A stretch of DNA of 64,000 nt, taken from Cryptomeria japonica. Lineage: Eukaryota; Streptophyta; Pinopsida; Cupressales; Cupressaceae. The notes under the pieces are model-generated. The model was given only the letters and a program-made list of their open reading frames with translations, had not been told where the DNA came from and did not search any database. Positions 11,763 through 23,641 of the stretch are shown here, in pieces (the stretch's first letter is position 1; every line of letters starts with the position of its first letter). The stretch covers positions 508,262,873 through 508,326,872 of the forward strand of contig NC_081415.1 in assembly GCF_030272615.1 (NCBI RefSeq), read 5' to 3'. The translations under genes and the position numbers were made by a program.

Positions 11763-13632
11763 TGTAGTCACATAAATCTGTCCACTTAATTAAATGAATA
11801 CTTAGTATTTATTTGATTATTTAACCATCAATTAATAATTAATTAAATTAATATTTAATTAATTCATCTTAACCCTCTTCTCCTATTAATTAAATAAATT
11901 ATTCAATTTATTTGATTTAATTCACTTAACCAAATTCATACCATTAATTAAATAAATAAATCATATTTGTTTAATTAAATCTTCTCTCACATTTAAATAA
12001 ATTAATATTTATTTAAATCCCCCAAAATCCCACCTCTCACATTTAAATAAATTAATATTTATTTAAATCCCCCAAGATCCCACCTCTCACATTTAAATAA
12101 ATAAATCATTTATTTAAATCACCTTTATCCTCCACCCATTTGCATTTTCCTACAAATGCAAGTTGCACAATTATTTTAAATAAATAATTTATTTAAAATC
12201 ACCTTTATCCTCCACCCACTTGTATTTTCCTACAAAAGCAGGTTGCACAACTATTTTAAATAAATTATTTATTTAAAATCCTATTTATCCTCACCCACTT
12301 GAAACCTTTAATGGTTTCCCTTAAAGTAGTCAAACTTGATGGCTTTAAAGTCTTCAAACTTGATGGCTTCCTTCTATAGTCTTCTTAAGACTTTAATGGT
12401 TTTCCTTAAAGTCTTCAAGCCTTTAATGGTTTCCCTCAAAGTCTTCAAGCATTTTAAATGCTTTATCTTCATTTTTCTCATTTAAATAAATTAATATTTA
12501 TTTGAATATTTATCCAAATGCAAATTACACCATTTAATTGAAATAAATGATTTTATTTTAATTGAAAATACCAAAATTTCTCCCACTTGCATTTTCCTAC
12601 AAAATCCACTTGTATGCCTAAACCCCTTCTAGATTCTTCTAAACCCTTCCTAATTAGCCTAATCCATCCCCTAAATATTGTCACATTCCTAAGCAAATTG
12701 GAGTCACTTCTCAAAGACTCCAAAGTCTTTGAAAAGCAATTAATGCTTTGTGTGTTCAACAAATTAACCCTCAAAGTCTTGGATAACCTTTGAAAGCTTT
12801 CAACCTTCAACCACTTAATCCCCAAAGTCTCCAATAACCATTAATGGTTAATTCAACCCTCCCACATGGTTAAAACATTTGTTTTGACTCAACCTCTACC
12901 CAACCCAAAGGTCTCATCAGGCCATTAATGCTTTGACCATGATTATCTCTTAAACATTTGCACAAAGGTTTATCCTTGGATTAACTCTTAATCCAATGGG
13001 TAATCTTAATTTAGACTTGACCCTTACCTTCTAGATAACCATGAGGTCTTCTCAGGCCTTTAATGCCTCCAACCTCTTCTCTCAACCCAATCCTATGTTG
13101 ACACTTGTCACCATTTTATTGGTGCCAATTGTGCACATGGATCCCCAACTTTCAAACTTGGCCCTTGATTAAACCATTCAATCTTAACCCTTCATTTCCC
13201 TATTTCTTCTATAAATAGAACCCTTCTCCTCAAGCAAAAGGAGAAGCATTTTAGAGTATTGTTGTTATACTGGCATTAGCATAGAGCTTTTTCATAGCAT
13301 CACTATCTACTCTAGCATAGTATTTAGCTTTTCATTTCATATTTGAAGCTTAGTATTAAATCTCAATCCTCCATAAGCATCCATAGTGCAAAAAGCTGCT
13401 GAGAGCTACACTCATTTGGGACTTGGAGAGGAGAGGAACAAGGGAGGAGCAACTATGAGCATCTTGATTAGCTATTTCATTTTATGTTTATATGCTTTCT
13501 ATTTCATGCTTAGTATCTCTCTTGATATGCCTGTTTAGGATAATCTTTTGTTGCTAACACTAACGTTTGTTTCTTGTGCTCTTGTGTGTGTTGCCATCAA
13601 ACAGATTTTCTAATCCTTTTTGCAGAGCATCA
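11763..13632 (+). repeat. 5' LTR of the Tat/Ogre-like element
   Basis: It is 1,870 bp, TG...CA. Its U3 contains AT-rich internal repeats: three near-copies of a ~45-bp unit (CTCTCACATTTAAATAAA...) at about 11995-12120, and two to three copies of an ~80-bp unit around 12120-12290. It differs from the 3' LTR at 12241 (G versus A) and at 12617-12618 (CC versus TT); no other difference was seen by eye. Confidence 0.95.
13210..13217 (+). promoter_or_regulatory. TATA box in the 5' LTR
   Basis: TATAAATA at 13210-13217, followed by AGAACCC. Transcription would be expected to begin about 25-35 bp downstream, near 13245. The identical site is at 27520-27527 in the 3' LTR. Confidence 0.6.
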
Positions 13633-13634
13633 TT

Positions 13635-13663
13635 TGGTGAACCTGACGTGAATCGAACACGCA
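13635..13663 (+). other. Primer binding site, complementary to tRNA-Trp(CCA)
   Basis: Two bases after the LTR, 29 nt starting TGGTGAACC match the reverse complement of the 3' end of plant nuclear tRNA-Trp (recalled from memory) at 28 of 29 positions, the one difference being at 13644 (T for C). The match covers CCA, the acceptor stem and the whole T arm (GAATCGAACACGC is the T-loop complement). That is longer than the usual 12-18 nt. Confidence 0.7.
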
Positions 13664-16363
13664 AAAAGAGCAACTTTTTTTTTTAACCAATAACATGTTT
13701 GAATGTTGAAAATGTCACACAGGTTGCGCTTTTGACACTGTTTTGGTGCGTTTGACATTATTTTGGCGCTATTCACTCTGTTTCAGTGCTTTTCCCTTCT
13801 CTGTCTTTCCCTTTCTTTTAGTGCGTTTGTGTTAAATAGTGCCTCTGTTCAAACGCAGACTAGCGCTATTGTAACAAAACGTTGTACAAATCACCTTGTA
13901 ACCAAAAAAAAAAAAAACCAAAAAAAAAAAAAAAAAAATTAGGCTTGTAGAAGCCCACCAAATAGGCGGATTTTACTAACTATTTTTCTCTTTTGTGCAG
14001 ATTTAAATTAGATTAAAAAGTAGATTTATATTTTTTACTAACTTGTTTTTTGAAGTTGGTTTTAAAAATGAATTCACTTTTTATTTTGGTTTAAAATTAA
14101 CTTCACATTTCAAATTTGGGCTTTTAAAAAAGAATCACACATTTGTTTGGGGCTCTTAAAAAGAATTTCATTGTTCAAAGGTAAAAAGAACCACAAACTT
14201 ATACAAAAACAACTTTATTTTTTTTGCAAGTTAGGAAACAAACTTCGTTTTGGTGCTTAAAATCAACAAGGCAAATTTTATTTCTTGCATCAAGATAAAA
14301 CTCACAATCCACACTTCCATTTTTGGTGCAAATAAAATTCACAATCAACTTGTCTCATTTTCAAAGCAATTTTCCTTCAAAGCAAAACGTGTTTTTCATT
14401 AAGTTGGCCAGGATTTTCAAAATTCTAGATTACAAAACACATTGCCTTTGAAGTTAAAAAGAACACCATGACTGTTGGAGCAACATCTCCAAATAGTTAG
14501 ATCATATTGCCATGATGGATTAAAAAGAACAAGTGAATTTCATGTTTGGCACGCTTGTGCACAAAAGTCAGTCGAGTGGACCTACTTCTAACACACACTA
14601 TCCTCTCCCTTGGCTCTCGTGGTCCTAGGTGCAAGAGAAAAGTGTTAGTAACACTCAAAATTTTATTTTTTTAAGAGAGGCCTGCCAAGGGATCGATACT
14701 CTTGGGAACGACCTCGAGCGGTAAATCCTTCGAGCCGCTATAGAAATCAGGTGAGAGCGAAAGCTGTAGCCTTGGTTATAGCTGTTCCTACAGTGTAACT
14801 GGCCGAAAGGACAAATGGGCCCCACCACCAGTTACAAGGCTCTTAAGTGAGTCACTGCAGAATGAACTTATGTCCAAAGCCATCGAACATGACTAAACAC
14901 CTTTAAGTAGTAGCCCACCTGTTCTATTGATTGAGGATATTTGAGGTATAATTTAGTGCAAGAGCATAGATGGTTTTGCTCCCAAGATACTCACCATACA
15001 TATTTCCTTGAGTAGAAACATAGCTTTTTGAAAAGTCACTTGTGACTTGATAAAAGTGGTGACTCCCCCATCATAGGGATCATCTATTTGTTATGCTCGT
15101 GCAAGACTTAGTATATCACATCCTTACCTGCCACGGCGGGATTCATAAGGTATGTAGTACCAAAGTCGAAGAAATATCAAGATGTGGGCTAAATTTATCA
15201 CAACTGGCCACTTGACCTTAGGGATAAAAAATGTTTGAAGTGTGTTCGTTTTACAGACCTAGAGCAAATTGAGCCGACTTCAGGCTTTGGAATTATACCT
15301 TAAAATAAATCAAAAGGAAGGGTCAAAAACAAGTCCAAGGATTGGGTTGATCTAGACCCATACTCATTTGTGCCTTTGAGGCTACAATCTTGTGTTTGTG
15401 TGCTTGCTTTGTTTTCTTGTCAAAGAAAAATCAGAAAATCAATCCCAAAAACAAAGTATTCATCCAACATCTGTCAACACAACCAAAAATACCAAAAACA
15501 AAGTGCAAACAAACAAAGAGTCAAAAATTTATGACCATTCTTCACATCTTGCGAAAGAAAAAGTGTCATCAGAATATCACCTTGAAAAGGAGACCACTAA
15601 GCTCAAAGGCTTTGATCAAAAGGAGGAAATTCTTCTATCTCAATAGACAAATTTTTGTCTCACATAGAGTCTTTCTACATCGCATGCGTCTATACCTTCA
15701 AGAAAAAAACAAACAAATGAGTTTGATTCAGAATCATTGAACCGCAGAGCTTTTATGCAATATAGAGCTCTGAGTTATCACAAAAATCAAGGAGGAAAGA
15801 TTAATCCCAACTTCTTCCCAAAACGTCTGTATCACCTACAACACAGCTCGAGAAATGCCACCAACGCCTGAAAGGGAAGAAGTAGAGTTTGTTCCATTTG
15901 TAACACAGAGTTTTTATTGAAGTTAAAAACAAAACATCCATCATCTTACTCATACATTATCATTCCATCATCAAACCATCCCAACTCTCAAAACATTCAG
16001 AGGTTCTTGTCCCAAGTTCTCTTTTAGATATTGCTTGAAATCAAACACATCACATCACTTTTAGATTGTTTCTACATCTAGGATAAGCTCATCCTAAGAG
16101 ACACATCTACGCAGGTTAAAACTAGTTCATGAGTGAATCCTCTCATTGCTAGGTAGTCAAAATCTGTAACACATCTCAGATTTCTCTACACCTTATCACA
16201 TCCAAACTTATCAAACAAACAAGCAATTCAAAGAAAGGAATTTCGGTTACATCTACCTTAAAAGTGCTAGAGATCCCCATACAACACAAATCACCAATCA
16301 TCAATCTTTCATCACCAACTCATCATCATCTTCAATCAACTTCAAAACAAACTTGCAAACAAA
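13664..16363 (+). other. Untranslated leader of the Tat/Ogre-like element
   Basis: 2.7 kb between PBS and gag-pol. It has an A-rich tract at 13901-13939, T/A-rich sequence to about 14450 and more complex sequence from 14560 to 15380. Two overlapping open stretches at 15390-15740 are Lys/Asn-rich and show no domain, so they are not called as genes. Tat/Ogre elements often carry an extra ORF here; none convincing was seen. Confidence 0.6.
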
Positions 16364-19300
16364 ATGGCTCAAACCCGATCACGATCAAGGCAGCGAGAAA
16401 TAGAAATTGAGGAAGAAGAGGACAACCTCAATGAATTTCAAGAAGCACTTGGAGGAACTGGGAATGATGAAAACCCAGGTACACCCACTCCTTCAACAAT
16501 CGAAAGGGTTCAGCATAACCCTCATTTTAACAGATTATTTGATGAAATACTAAGGAGCAACGCAGATGCTCACTTCTTAAGACTTGCTCAAGAAGGAGCC
16601 AAACTCCCCTCAGACTTTGATCTTGCCCAATTAAGACAAGCATCAGAAAGACAAAGTCGCCATGAGGAGGAAAGAGGTAGAAATCACATCAGATATAACA
16701 TCCCTCGAGGTAACCCACCACCTCCTCCTCCAAATGAAATGGAGATGTTGCGGCAACAAGTCGAGAATCTCGCCCAACAACTTCATAGTGGTGTTAGGAC
16801 CAATCAATTCTCACTTAACGACATCTGTCCCTATCCGTTTGATAGGAATCTTTATATGCCACCCTTTCCACGCGGGTTCGAAACACCAAAATTCGAAAAA
16901 TATAGAGGAAAGGGAGATCCCCGCGATCATGTCCGAGAATTTCATTCCGCTTGTCTTGAAGTGGCTTATGAGGACACATACCTAATGCGCCTTTTTCCCC
17001 AAAGCTTGGGAGGAACCACCACATCATGGTTTTCCCGACTACCAGGTGGCAGAACATTTGAGGAACTCATCCAGAAGTTCCTATCTCATTACTCTCATAA
17101 CATTGAACGCAACATCACCATGGCTGATCTATGCAACACCAAACAAAAACCAGGTGAATTATTCTTAGTATTCCTGCAACGATGGCGCCAAATGTCTAGC
17201 AGACGTTCTCTTCAGTTACCTGAACAAGAACTAGTGGAAATTTTCATTTCCAACTTAAACGAAGAAATGGAATTTCACCTGGATGTCAAAGACACAGACT
17301 CCTTTAATGATATGATCACCAAGGGTATAAAATGTGAAAGGGCACTCATCAAAAAAGGACTCATCAAAATCTTTAATGAACCAAAAGATGCTCCTCGCCC
17401 GCGCTTCAATAGCGATAAACCGAACTTCTGGAACAAGAATAAGAACATCGTCAACGATGGAGTTGTGGATGCTCGGACTGTCCAAAATGCACAACCTGTG
17501 GTTCGGTTTGCAGGACAAAATCCTCCACCTCAAAATAACACAAATGTTCCTCTTAATCAAGGTCGCATCACATCTCATGATGAACCAAGACCTCGTCCAC
17601 AAAAACAAAAACGCACATACACTCCCTTAGGGGAACCCATTGAAACAGTGTTGCGACAACTCCTCTCTCAAAATTTGGTCACTCTACCTAAGCTATCAAA
17701 CTATGAGCCTCAAGTCAAACCAGCATGGTGGAAAGATACTGAACACTGTGAGTTCCATCAAGGAAGAGGACACAAGACAAGTAATTGTCACCGATTGAAA
17801 GATCTCATTCAGGATCTTATTGACCGAGGAGAAATTGAAATTGAAGGGCATGACCCAAAAACAACCAATAATGATCATCAGATGTTCAAGAATCCACTTC
17901 CATCACAAGATCAAAGGGGTCCTTCCACTTCCAGACGAGGTCCTGATACCACTGATTATACGCAAGCTGCGTATAACTACACTGTAAATCACCTGTATGA
18001 TGCCAGTGAACAAATTGCAACCATAACCTTCAAAAATCCCACCTCAAATTGCAATGTTGTTACACGTCGTGGCAAGGTCACCATCAAGGCAGCTCCACAA
18101 GGCACCACCTCCAATCCAAAGCAGTACAATCTTGTGGAACAATTAGACAAAACGCCTGCGCTCATATCCATTTTAGAACTATTACGCCTATCGCCATCTC
18201 ATAAAACAATCTTGGATCAAGCACTCCAAGAGGCGTCAGTCCCTGCAAACCTGAACACGGACCAATTTCAAGCCATGGTTGGAAGTCTAAAGTCATCACC
18301 TTGTCTCACTTTTTCCGAAAGTGATAACTCTTCCTTCCAGCAGCCTCATAACGCCTCACTCCACATTGAAGGCTTTGTCAACCAACACAGGATCAAGCGA
18401 GTCTTGATTGATAATGGAGCAGGCCTAAACATTTGCACACTACAGTTGGTCACAGCATTGGGCTATGCAGTAGAATCAGTGGATCCTCGCAAGAAGATCA
18501 CCATCAAGGCCTATGATGATGCAGAGCGTTCATCCAAAGGAGCTGTGGTACTACCAATCCGAGTAGGCCCTGTGGTAAAGCATATCATTTGTCAGGTTCT
18601 GGACCTTCCTCTGCCATATAATCTATTATTAGGGAGACCTTGGATACATGCCATGCAAGCCGTTCCATCTACCTACCATCAATGTATCAAGTTCCCACAT
18701 AATGGTGCAGAGATCACAATCCTGGGCGATGCAAATCCCTTTGCTTTTTGCCATAATATCAGCCATCAACCAGAGATTACTGTTCCTAATAATAGGGAAG
18801 CCATTTCCTCCACATCATATGTAAATCCCACCTCTCTTGCCAGTTCGAACACCCCTATACCCAAGCAAGAAAAGCTTAAGATGAAAGTCGCAGAGGAAGG
18901 TCCCGGGGAATATAACTTAAGTCAACTCTTTTGTGTGGGACAAATGCCCACTTCTCCTAGAACACATGGTAAACCCCAGCAGTTGCTCCAGCAACCACTA
19001 ATCACGCCAGCATGTGCCTTAACGCCTTTCATCCTTGGAAAGAGTCAAGAGGAAGAAACACAAGATGAGGACCTGGCGGACTGGATCTATAAAGATCCCA
19101 TCACCACTGACAAACCGCAATTTACACTTCCTACGGAACAATATGGCAAAGGCCTCCTCATTATGCAAAGAATGGGATATGATGGTCAGAGTGCTTTGGG
19201 ATACTGCAAACAAGGACGACACGAACCTCTACTACCAGAATTCAAGCCCAAAGGTAATACAGGCCTTGGCTTTGAAAAAGAGATCCTTCCTAAACTCAGA

Positions 19301-22300
19301 TTCAAAGGAAAACCCAGCAAACCATTTTGCCCACCTACTGCAAAGAGGATACCTTTCATAATCAAAGCACCATCAAGCACTATCCCCACTGCCCCCTCAA
19401 GGCTCACAACTCCACCATCACCAATGTCACTCATCCCATCAAACGAACCAGTAATCCTATCAGCAACACCATTTGTAGCAGCAACTATATTGGAACCCGC
19501 AGCAGCATCTATGGCACCAGTAGTTCCAGCAGAAGCCACTGAGTCACCATTACCGATACTTCCAGTGACAAATCCATTAAACCCCATCACAATTCCTGTA
19601 GCACCGATCACTACAAGGATACATAAACCAATCACACCTGCCGTGTTTAACTCCAAAGACATCCCAGTATGGTATAGCAATCGGATGCTGGAAAGTGATT
19701 CAGAGACCGACTCACATGAGTGGGAATTTGATTCTGTACAACTTAACACTTCAGATGAGGAAGACATGTCACCACCTCTGCCACGCAAAGACATTCCTGT
19801 TTACGGAGAAGCACAGATAAAGACCACTTGGGTACCTGAGCTGGAAACATCTTCCATAGACCCTACGTCTCATCCTACGCCGGATTCTGACAGGGAGAGT
19901 ACCATCAACGACCTTCACCACACTGTCTTAACCCTCACTGATACATCTCCCGCACTTAACTTAATCGATGAAGTAATGCCCATTATCCACCCTGAACTCA
20001 TCGAATGGAACCAACCAAATCCCCCATGTCTTGACCTCTTCCAAAACGATGAGGCTATCATTGACTTTTTGGAATTAAGGGATAATCTACCAAGCGGGGA
20101 TCACAAAGCTGGATTCGCCATTGAACTTAATAGCGCAGCATACTTCGGGGCGGATGCCAAACCCTTCAGCTGCAAAAATATAACATTAAAACATGGATCT
20201 TCCAGTGAAAACCACACTGTGGCACTGTTTGATCCAACAAAAGTAAAAAGAAAGAGCATATCCAACGGTGAAAACCTCTCTGAGGCACTTGAGGATGAAG
20301 GGTTTGACATTCTCCCTGCTAGTACACAACAGGAACGATCGACGATTCTCATTGAGGAGACTAAAGAATACAATGTGGGGACTCCTGAAAACCCTCATAT
20401 CATACATCTGGCATCTCTTCTCACTCCAGAGGAACAGCCTCAATTTATAGAGTTCTTCCAACAGCGTCAGATCAACTTTGCATGGTCATATGCAGACATG
20501 CCTGGGCTTGATCCTGATTTAGTCATGCATCATCTCACAGTAGCAAAAGGAGCCAAACCTGTCAAGCAGAAGCTTCGTAAGATGCAGCCTCAGATTGCCG
20601 TGCTAGTCAAAACAGAACTCAAGAAACTCCTGGATGTTGGTTTCATTAGACCAATTGATTATGCAGAATGGATCTCCAACATTGTACCAGTTGGCAAACC
20701 AAAAGGGGGCATCCGCATTTGTACAGACTTCAGAGATCTAAATAAAGCATGTCCTAAGGATGACTTCCCTCTACCAAATATCGACATCATCGTAGATTTG
20801 ACAGCAGGACATGCCATGCTTTCACTCATGGATGGCTTTTCGGGATACAATCAAATAAAGATCGCACCAGAGGACCAACATAAGACAGCCTTCACATGTC
20901 CATGGGGCACATACTGCTGGAATGTAATGCCTTTTGGTCTAAAGAATGCAGGAGCGACCTATCAAAGAGAAATGACCACCATCTTCCATGACATGATGCA
21001 TACTATAATGGAAGATTATGTGGATGATTTACTAGCAAAATCACTTACTAGAGAAGGACATCTTCACATCTTAGATAAAATCTTTGATAGACTGGAACAG
21101 TACCATGTTCGACTCAACCCAAAGAAATGTGTCTTCGGAGTGACCTCCGGGAAGCTTCTAGGATACATTGTCTCAAGCAAAGGTATTGAGGTCGATCCAG
21201 CAAAGGTTAAGGCAATCATGGACATGCCACCTCCAAAGAATATCAGTCAGCTAAGGACACTACAAGGACGACTTCAATCCATCCGCAGATTCATTGCACA
21301 ATTGGCTGATAAGTGTCACCCATTCACACACCTGCTACACAAGAACATACGCTTCCAATGGGATGACAGATGCCAGCAAGCATTTCAGGCACTTAAAGAC
21401 TATCTCATGAATCCACCCTTGTTGACGCCACCAGATCCAAGTAGACCGTTGTTACTTTATATCTCAGCAACAAGTACAGCACTGGGTGTGCTACTGGCAC
21501 AACATAATGAAGAAGGTAAAGAGTGTGCTGTTTACTACATCTCTCGCACATTGGTTGGCTATGAACTCAATTACACACCTATTGAACGAGCTTGCCTAGC
21601 AGTAATCCTGGCAGCCACTAAATTGCGGCACTATCTGTTAACACACAAGGTACAACTCATCGCAAAAATTGATCCACTCAAGTATTTACTCAGCAAAGCA
21701 GCATTGACAGGTCGCTTAGCCAAATGGGTGATGATTCTAAGTGAATTTGATATTGAGTATGTGGACCGTAAAGCTATCAAAGGGCAGGTCATTGCAGATC
21801 AGTTGGCCGATGCACCTCTCATAGGTGATCATCCTCTCATTTCCAATTTTCCAGACGAAGAGATATTCATGATCACAGAAGTACAACCATGGAAATTATA
21901 TTTTGATGGTTCATACACTAGGCACGGCTCGGGGGCAGGCATTCTGTTTATCACACCTCAAGGTGATAGCATCCCGAAGTCTTACAGGCTCACATTTCCA
22001 TGCACAAACAACATAGCAGAGTATGAGGCCTTGATCACAGGACTCAGGTTAGCCGTACAATGGAAATTACAAGAACTACAAGTATATGGCGACTCACAAC
22101 TGGTCATTCGACAAGCAACTAATGAATATCAGACCAAAGATGATAAACTCATGCCATACAAGCAAATGGTGGACAGTCTAAAGACATCATTTACTACTAT
22201 CACTTTTGAGCAGATACCAAGAGATCAGAATCAAGCTGCTGACGCCATGGCTACCATCGCATCTCTACTAGATCTTCCACAGAATTCAACACGCTACGAG

Positions 22301-23641
22301 TTCTTGGTAGAACAACTTTGGATCCCCGCTTATGATATCCCTGAATCTGAAATGATATGTTGCCTTGTTGGTTCTGAATCCCCATGGTACGGTGAGTTCT
22401 ACACCTATCTCCGCGATCACACCCTTCCTCCCAACCAATCAAATAACCAACGTAAAACCTTCATTCGCCAAACTGCTCGATATACCATTATTGCCGAAAC
22501 CCTATACCGACGCGGTCTTGATGGTACTCTCCTTCGATGTCTGGAACAGGATGAGATAACAAAGGTTTTGGAAGAGGTACATGAAGGAATTTGCGGGACT
22601 CACTCAAGTGGTCCATCACTAGCCAAGAAGATCATGCGAGCTGGATACTATTGGCCATCTATGGAAAAGGATTCCTACTACTTTGTCAGGAAGTGCAAAA
22701 AATGTCAAGTTCATGGCGACCTAATACATGCACCAGCTCAAGAACTGCAACCAATCACAACACCATGGCCTTTTTGTCAATGGGGTCTTGATCTTGTGGG
22801 TAAAATCCATCCATCTTCATCCAATGGCCATAAATTCATTATTACCGCCACCGAATATTTCACCAAGTGGATCGAAGCTGTTCCACTTACCCAAGTCACC
22901 GGCAAGCAGATCGCCTCATTCATCCTCAATTACATCATCTGTCGGTATGGTGTGCCCATGTCCATTGTCACAGATAACGGTCTTCCTTTCAAAAATCAGG
23001 ATGTCCGTGAGCTTTGTGAGAAATTTCATATCCAACACCGCTTTTCCACTCCCTATTACCCACAAGGCAATGGTCAGGCCGAAGCATCCAATAAAAACAT
23101 ATTGAGGATCCTAAAGAAGACAGTCAATGATGCCGGTCGTGATTGGCATGTTCAATTGAATCCAGCGCTATGGGCATATCGAACTAGCATTCGAACCCCT
23201 ACAGGTGCAACTCCTTATTCATTGGTCTATGGTGCAGAAGCTATCTTGCCTATTGAGGTCGAGATACCATCATTAAGGGTTTCCTTGCACAATCTCATTG
23301 ATGATGACGCATACAGAGTCTCACGCCTTCAGGACTTGGAGCTACTTGATGAGAAGCGACAAGCTGCATACAACCATCTCAAAGCCTATCAGCAGCGCAT
23401 GAGTAGAAGCTACAATCATCGAGTTAGACCTCGTACATTTGAGGTAGGTGATCTTGTTCTTCGAGAGAATCCTCGCAACCAACCAAACAGAGAACATCAA
23501 GGCAAGTTTGAATCAAATTGGCTAGGCCCATATGTTGTCACTGCTGTATTTGGGTCCGGGGCATATCAGTTGGCTACATCAGACGGAGAACCGCTCACAG
23601 ATCCAATCAACAGCATGCACCTCAAACGGTTTTACACATAA
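16364..23641 (+). CDS. Gag-Pol polyprotein, Tat/Ogre-type Ty3/gypsy retrotransposon
   Basis: An uninterrupted 2,425-aa ORF. The Gag capsid-like region is at about 165-285. A C-x2-H ... H-x4-C cluster (CEFHQGRGHKTSNC) lies near 463-476. The aspartic protease has the D-N-G-A variant of the active site (D683). A G-patch-like segment (YGKGLLIMQRMG ... GLGF) lies at about 927-970. A Pro/Thr-rich linker follows. Reverse transcriptase is at about 1400-1600 with YVDD at 1552-1555, then a Ty3-type RNase H at about 1690-1800. A second, archaeal-type RNase H is at about 1843-1965 (YFDGS, AEYEA, YGDSQL, DAMAT). Integrase has an HHCC finger at about 2073-2120 and a DD35E core (D2143, D2204, E2240). The ATG follows an A/C-rich leader and is the first of the frame. 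All catalytic residues are present, so the protein may be active in reverse transcription and integration. Confidence 0.95.
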   Translation: MAQTRSRSRQREIEIEEEEDNLNEFQEALGGTGNDENPGTPTPSTIERVQHNPHFNRLFDEILRSNADAHFLRLAQEGAKLPSDFDLAQLRQASERQSRHEEERGRNHIRYNIPRGNPPPPPPNEMEMLRQQVENLAQQLHSGVRTNQFSLNDICPYPFDRNLYMPPFPRGFETPKFEKYRGKGDPRDHVREFHSACLEVAYEDTYLMRLFPQSLGGTTTSWFSRLPGGRTFEELIQKFLSHYSHNIERNITMADLCNTKQKPGELFLVFLQRWRQMSSRRSLQLPEQELVEIFISNLNEEMEFHLDVKDTDSFNDMITKGIKCERALIKKGLIKIFNEPKDAPRPRFNSDKPNFWNKNKNIVNDGVVDARTVQNAQPVVRFAGQNPPPQNNTNVPLNQGRITSHDEPRPRPQKQKRTYTPLGEPIETVLRQLLSQNLVTLPKLSNYEPQVKPAWWKDTEHCEFHQGRGHKTSNCHRLKDLIQDLIDRGEIEIEGHDPKTTNNDHQMFKNPLPSQDQRGPSTSRRGPDTTDYTQAAYNYTVNHLYDASEQIATITFKNPTSNCNVVTRRGKVTIKAAPQGTTSNPKQYNLVEQLDKTPALISILELLRLSPSHKTILDQALQEASVPANLNTDQFQAMVGSLKSSPCLTFSESDNSSFQQPHNASLHIEGFVNQHRIKRVLIDNGAGLNICTLQLVTALGYAVESVDPRKKITIKAYDDAERSSKGAVVLPIRVGPVVKHIICQVLDLPLPYNLLLGRPWIHAMQAVPSTYHQCIKFPHNGAEITILGDANPFAFCHNISHQPEITVPNNREAISSTSYVNPTSLASSNTPIPKQEKLKMKVAEEGPGEYNLSQLFCVGQMPTSPRTHGKPQQLLQQPLITPACALTPFILGKSQEEETQDEDLADWIYKDPITTDKPQFTLPTEQYGKGLLIMQRMGYDGQSALGYCKQGRHEPLLPEFKPKGNTGLGFEKEILPKLRFKGKPSKPFCPPTAKRIPFIIKAPSSTIPTAPSRLTTPPSPMSLIPSNEPVILSATPFVAATILEPAAASMAPVVPAEATESPLPILPVTNPLNPITIPVAPITTRIHKPITPAVFNSKDIPVWYSNRMLESDSETDSHEWEFDSVQLNTSDEEDMSPPLPRKDIPVYGEAQIKTTWVPELETSSIDPTSHPTPDSDRESTINDLHHTVLTLTDTSPALNLIDEVMPIIHPELIEWNQPNPPCLDLFQNDEAIIDFLELRDNLPSGDHKAGFAIELNSAAYFGADAKPFSCKNITLKHGSSSENHTVALFDPTKVKRKSISNGENLSEALEDEGFDILPASTQQERSTILIEETKEYNVGTPENPHIIHLASLLTPEEQPQFIEFFQQRQINFAWSYADMPGLDPDLVMHHLTVAKGAKPVKQKLRKMQPQIAVLVKTELKKLLDVGFIRPIDYAEWISNIVPVGKPKGGIRICTDFRDLNKACPKDDFPLPNIDIIVDLTAGHAMLSLMDGFSGYNQIKIAPEDQHKTAFTCPWGTYCWNVMPFGLKNAGATYQREMTTIFHDMMHTIMEDYVDDLLAKSLTREGHLHILDKIFDRLEQYHVRLNPKKCVFGVTSGKLLGYIVSSKGIEVDPAKVKAIMDMPPPKNISQLRTLQGRLQSIRRFIAQLADKCHPFTHLLHKNIRFQWDDRCQQAFQALKDYLMNPPLLTPPDPSRPLLLYISATSTALGVLLAQHNEEGKECAVYYISRTLVGYELNYTPIERACLAVILAATKLRHYLLTHKVQLIAKIDPLKYLLSKAALTGRLAKWVMILSEFDIEYVDRKAIKGQVIADQLADAPLIGDHPLISNFPDEEIFMITEVQPWKLYFDGSYTRHGSGAGILFITPQGDSIPKSYRLTFPCTNNIAEYEALITGLRLAVQWKLQELQVYGDSQLVIRQATNEYQTKDDKLMPYKQMVDSLKTSFTTITFEQIPRDQNQAADAMATIASLLDLPQNSTRYEFLVEQLWIPAYDIPESEMICCLVGSESPWYGEFYTYLRDHTLPPNQSNNQRKTFIRQTARYTIIAETLYRRGLDGTLLRCLEQDEITKVLEEVHEGICGTHSSGPSLAKKIMRAGYYWPSMEKDSYYFVRKCKKCQVHGDLIHAPAQELQPITTPWPFCQWGLDLVGKIHPSSSNGHKFIITATEYFTKWIEAVPLTQVTGKQIASFILNYIICRYGVPMSIVTDNGLPFKNQDVRELCEKFHIQHRFSTPYYPQGNGQAEASNKNILRILKKTVNDAGRDWHVQLNPALWAYRTSIRTPTGATPYSLVYGAEAILPIEVEIPSLRVSLHNLIDDDAYRVSRLQDLELLDEKRQAAYNHLKAYQQRMSRSYNHRVRPRTFEVGDLVLRENPRNQPNREHQGKFESNWLGPYVVTAVFGSGAYQLATSDGEPLTDPINSMHLKRFYT

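Noticed and set aside
12553-12834. 93-codon minus-strand ORF, repeated at 26863-27144
   Set aside because: It is the same LTR sequence twice. The duplication is explained by the LTR pair, and there is no domain or promoter.
13635-13663. Possible tRNA gene fragment
   Set aside because: Only the 3' tRNA-complementary strand is present, directly after an LTR, so it is a primer binding site.
15390-15740. Overlapping ORFs in the gypsy leader as an extra Ogre-type ORF1
   Set aside because: Lys/Asn-rich low-complexity translation in two overlapping frames; no domain seen.
19186-19794. 202-codon ORF antisense to gag-pol
   Set aside because: A shadow of the Pro/Thr-rich linker of the intact gag-pol frame.
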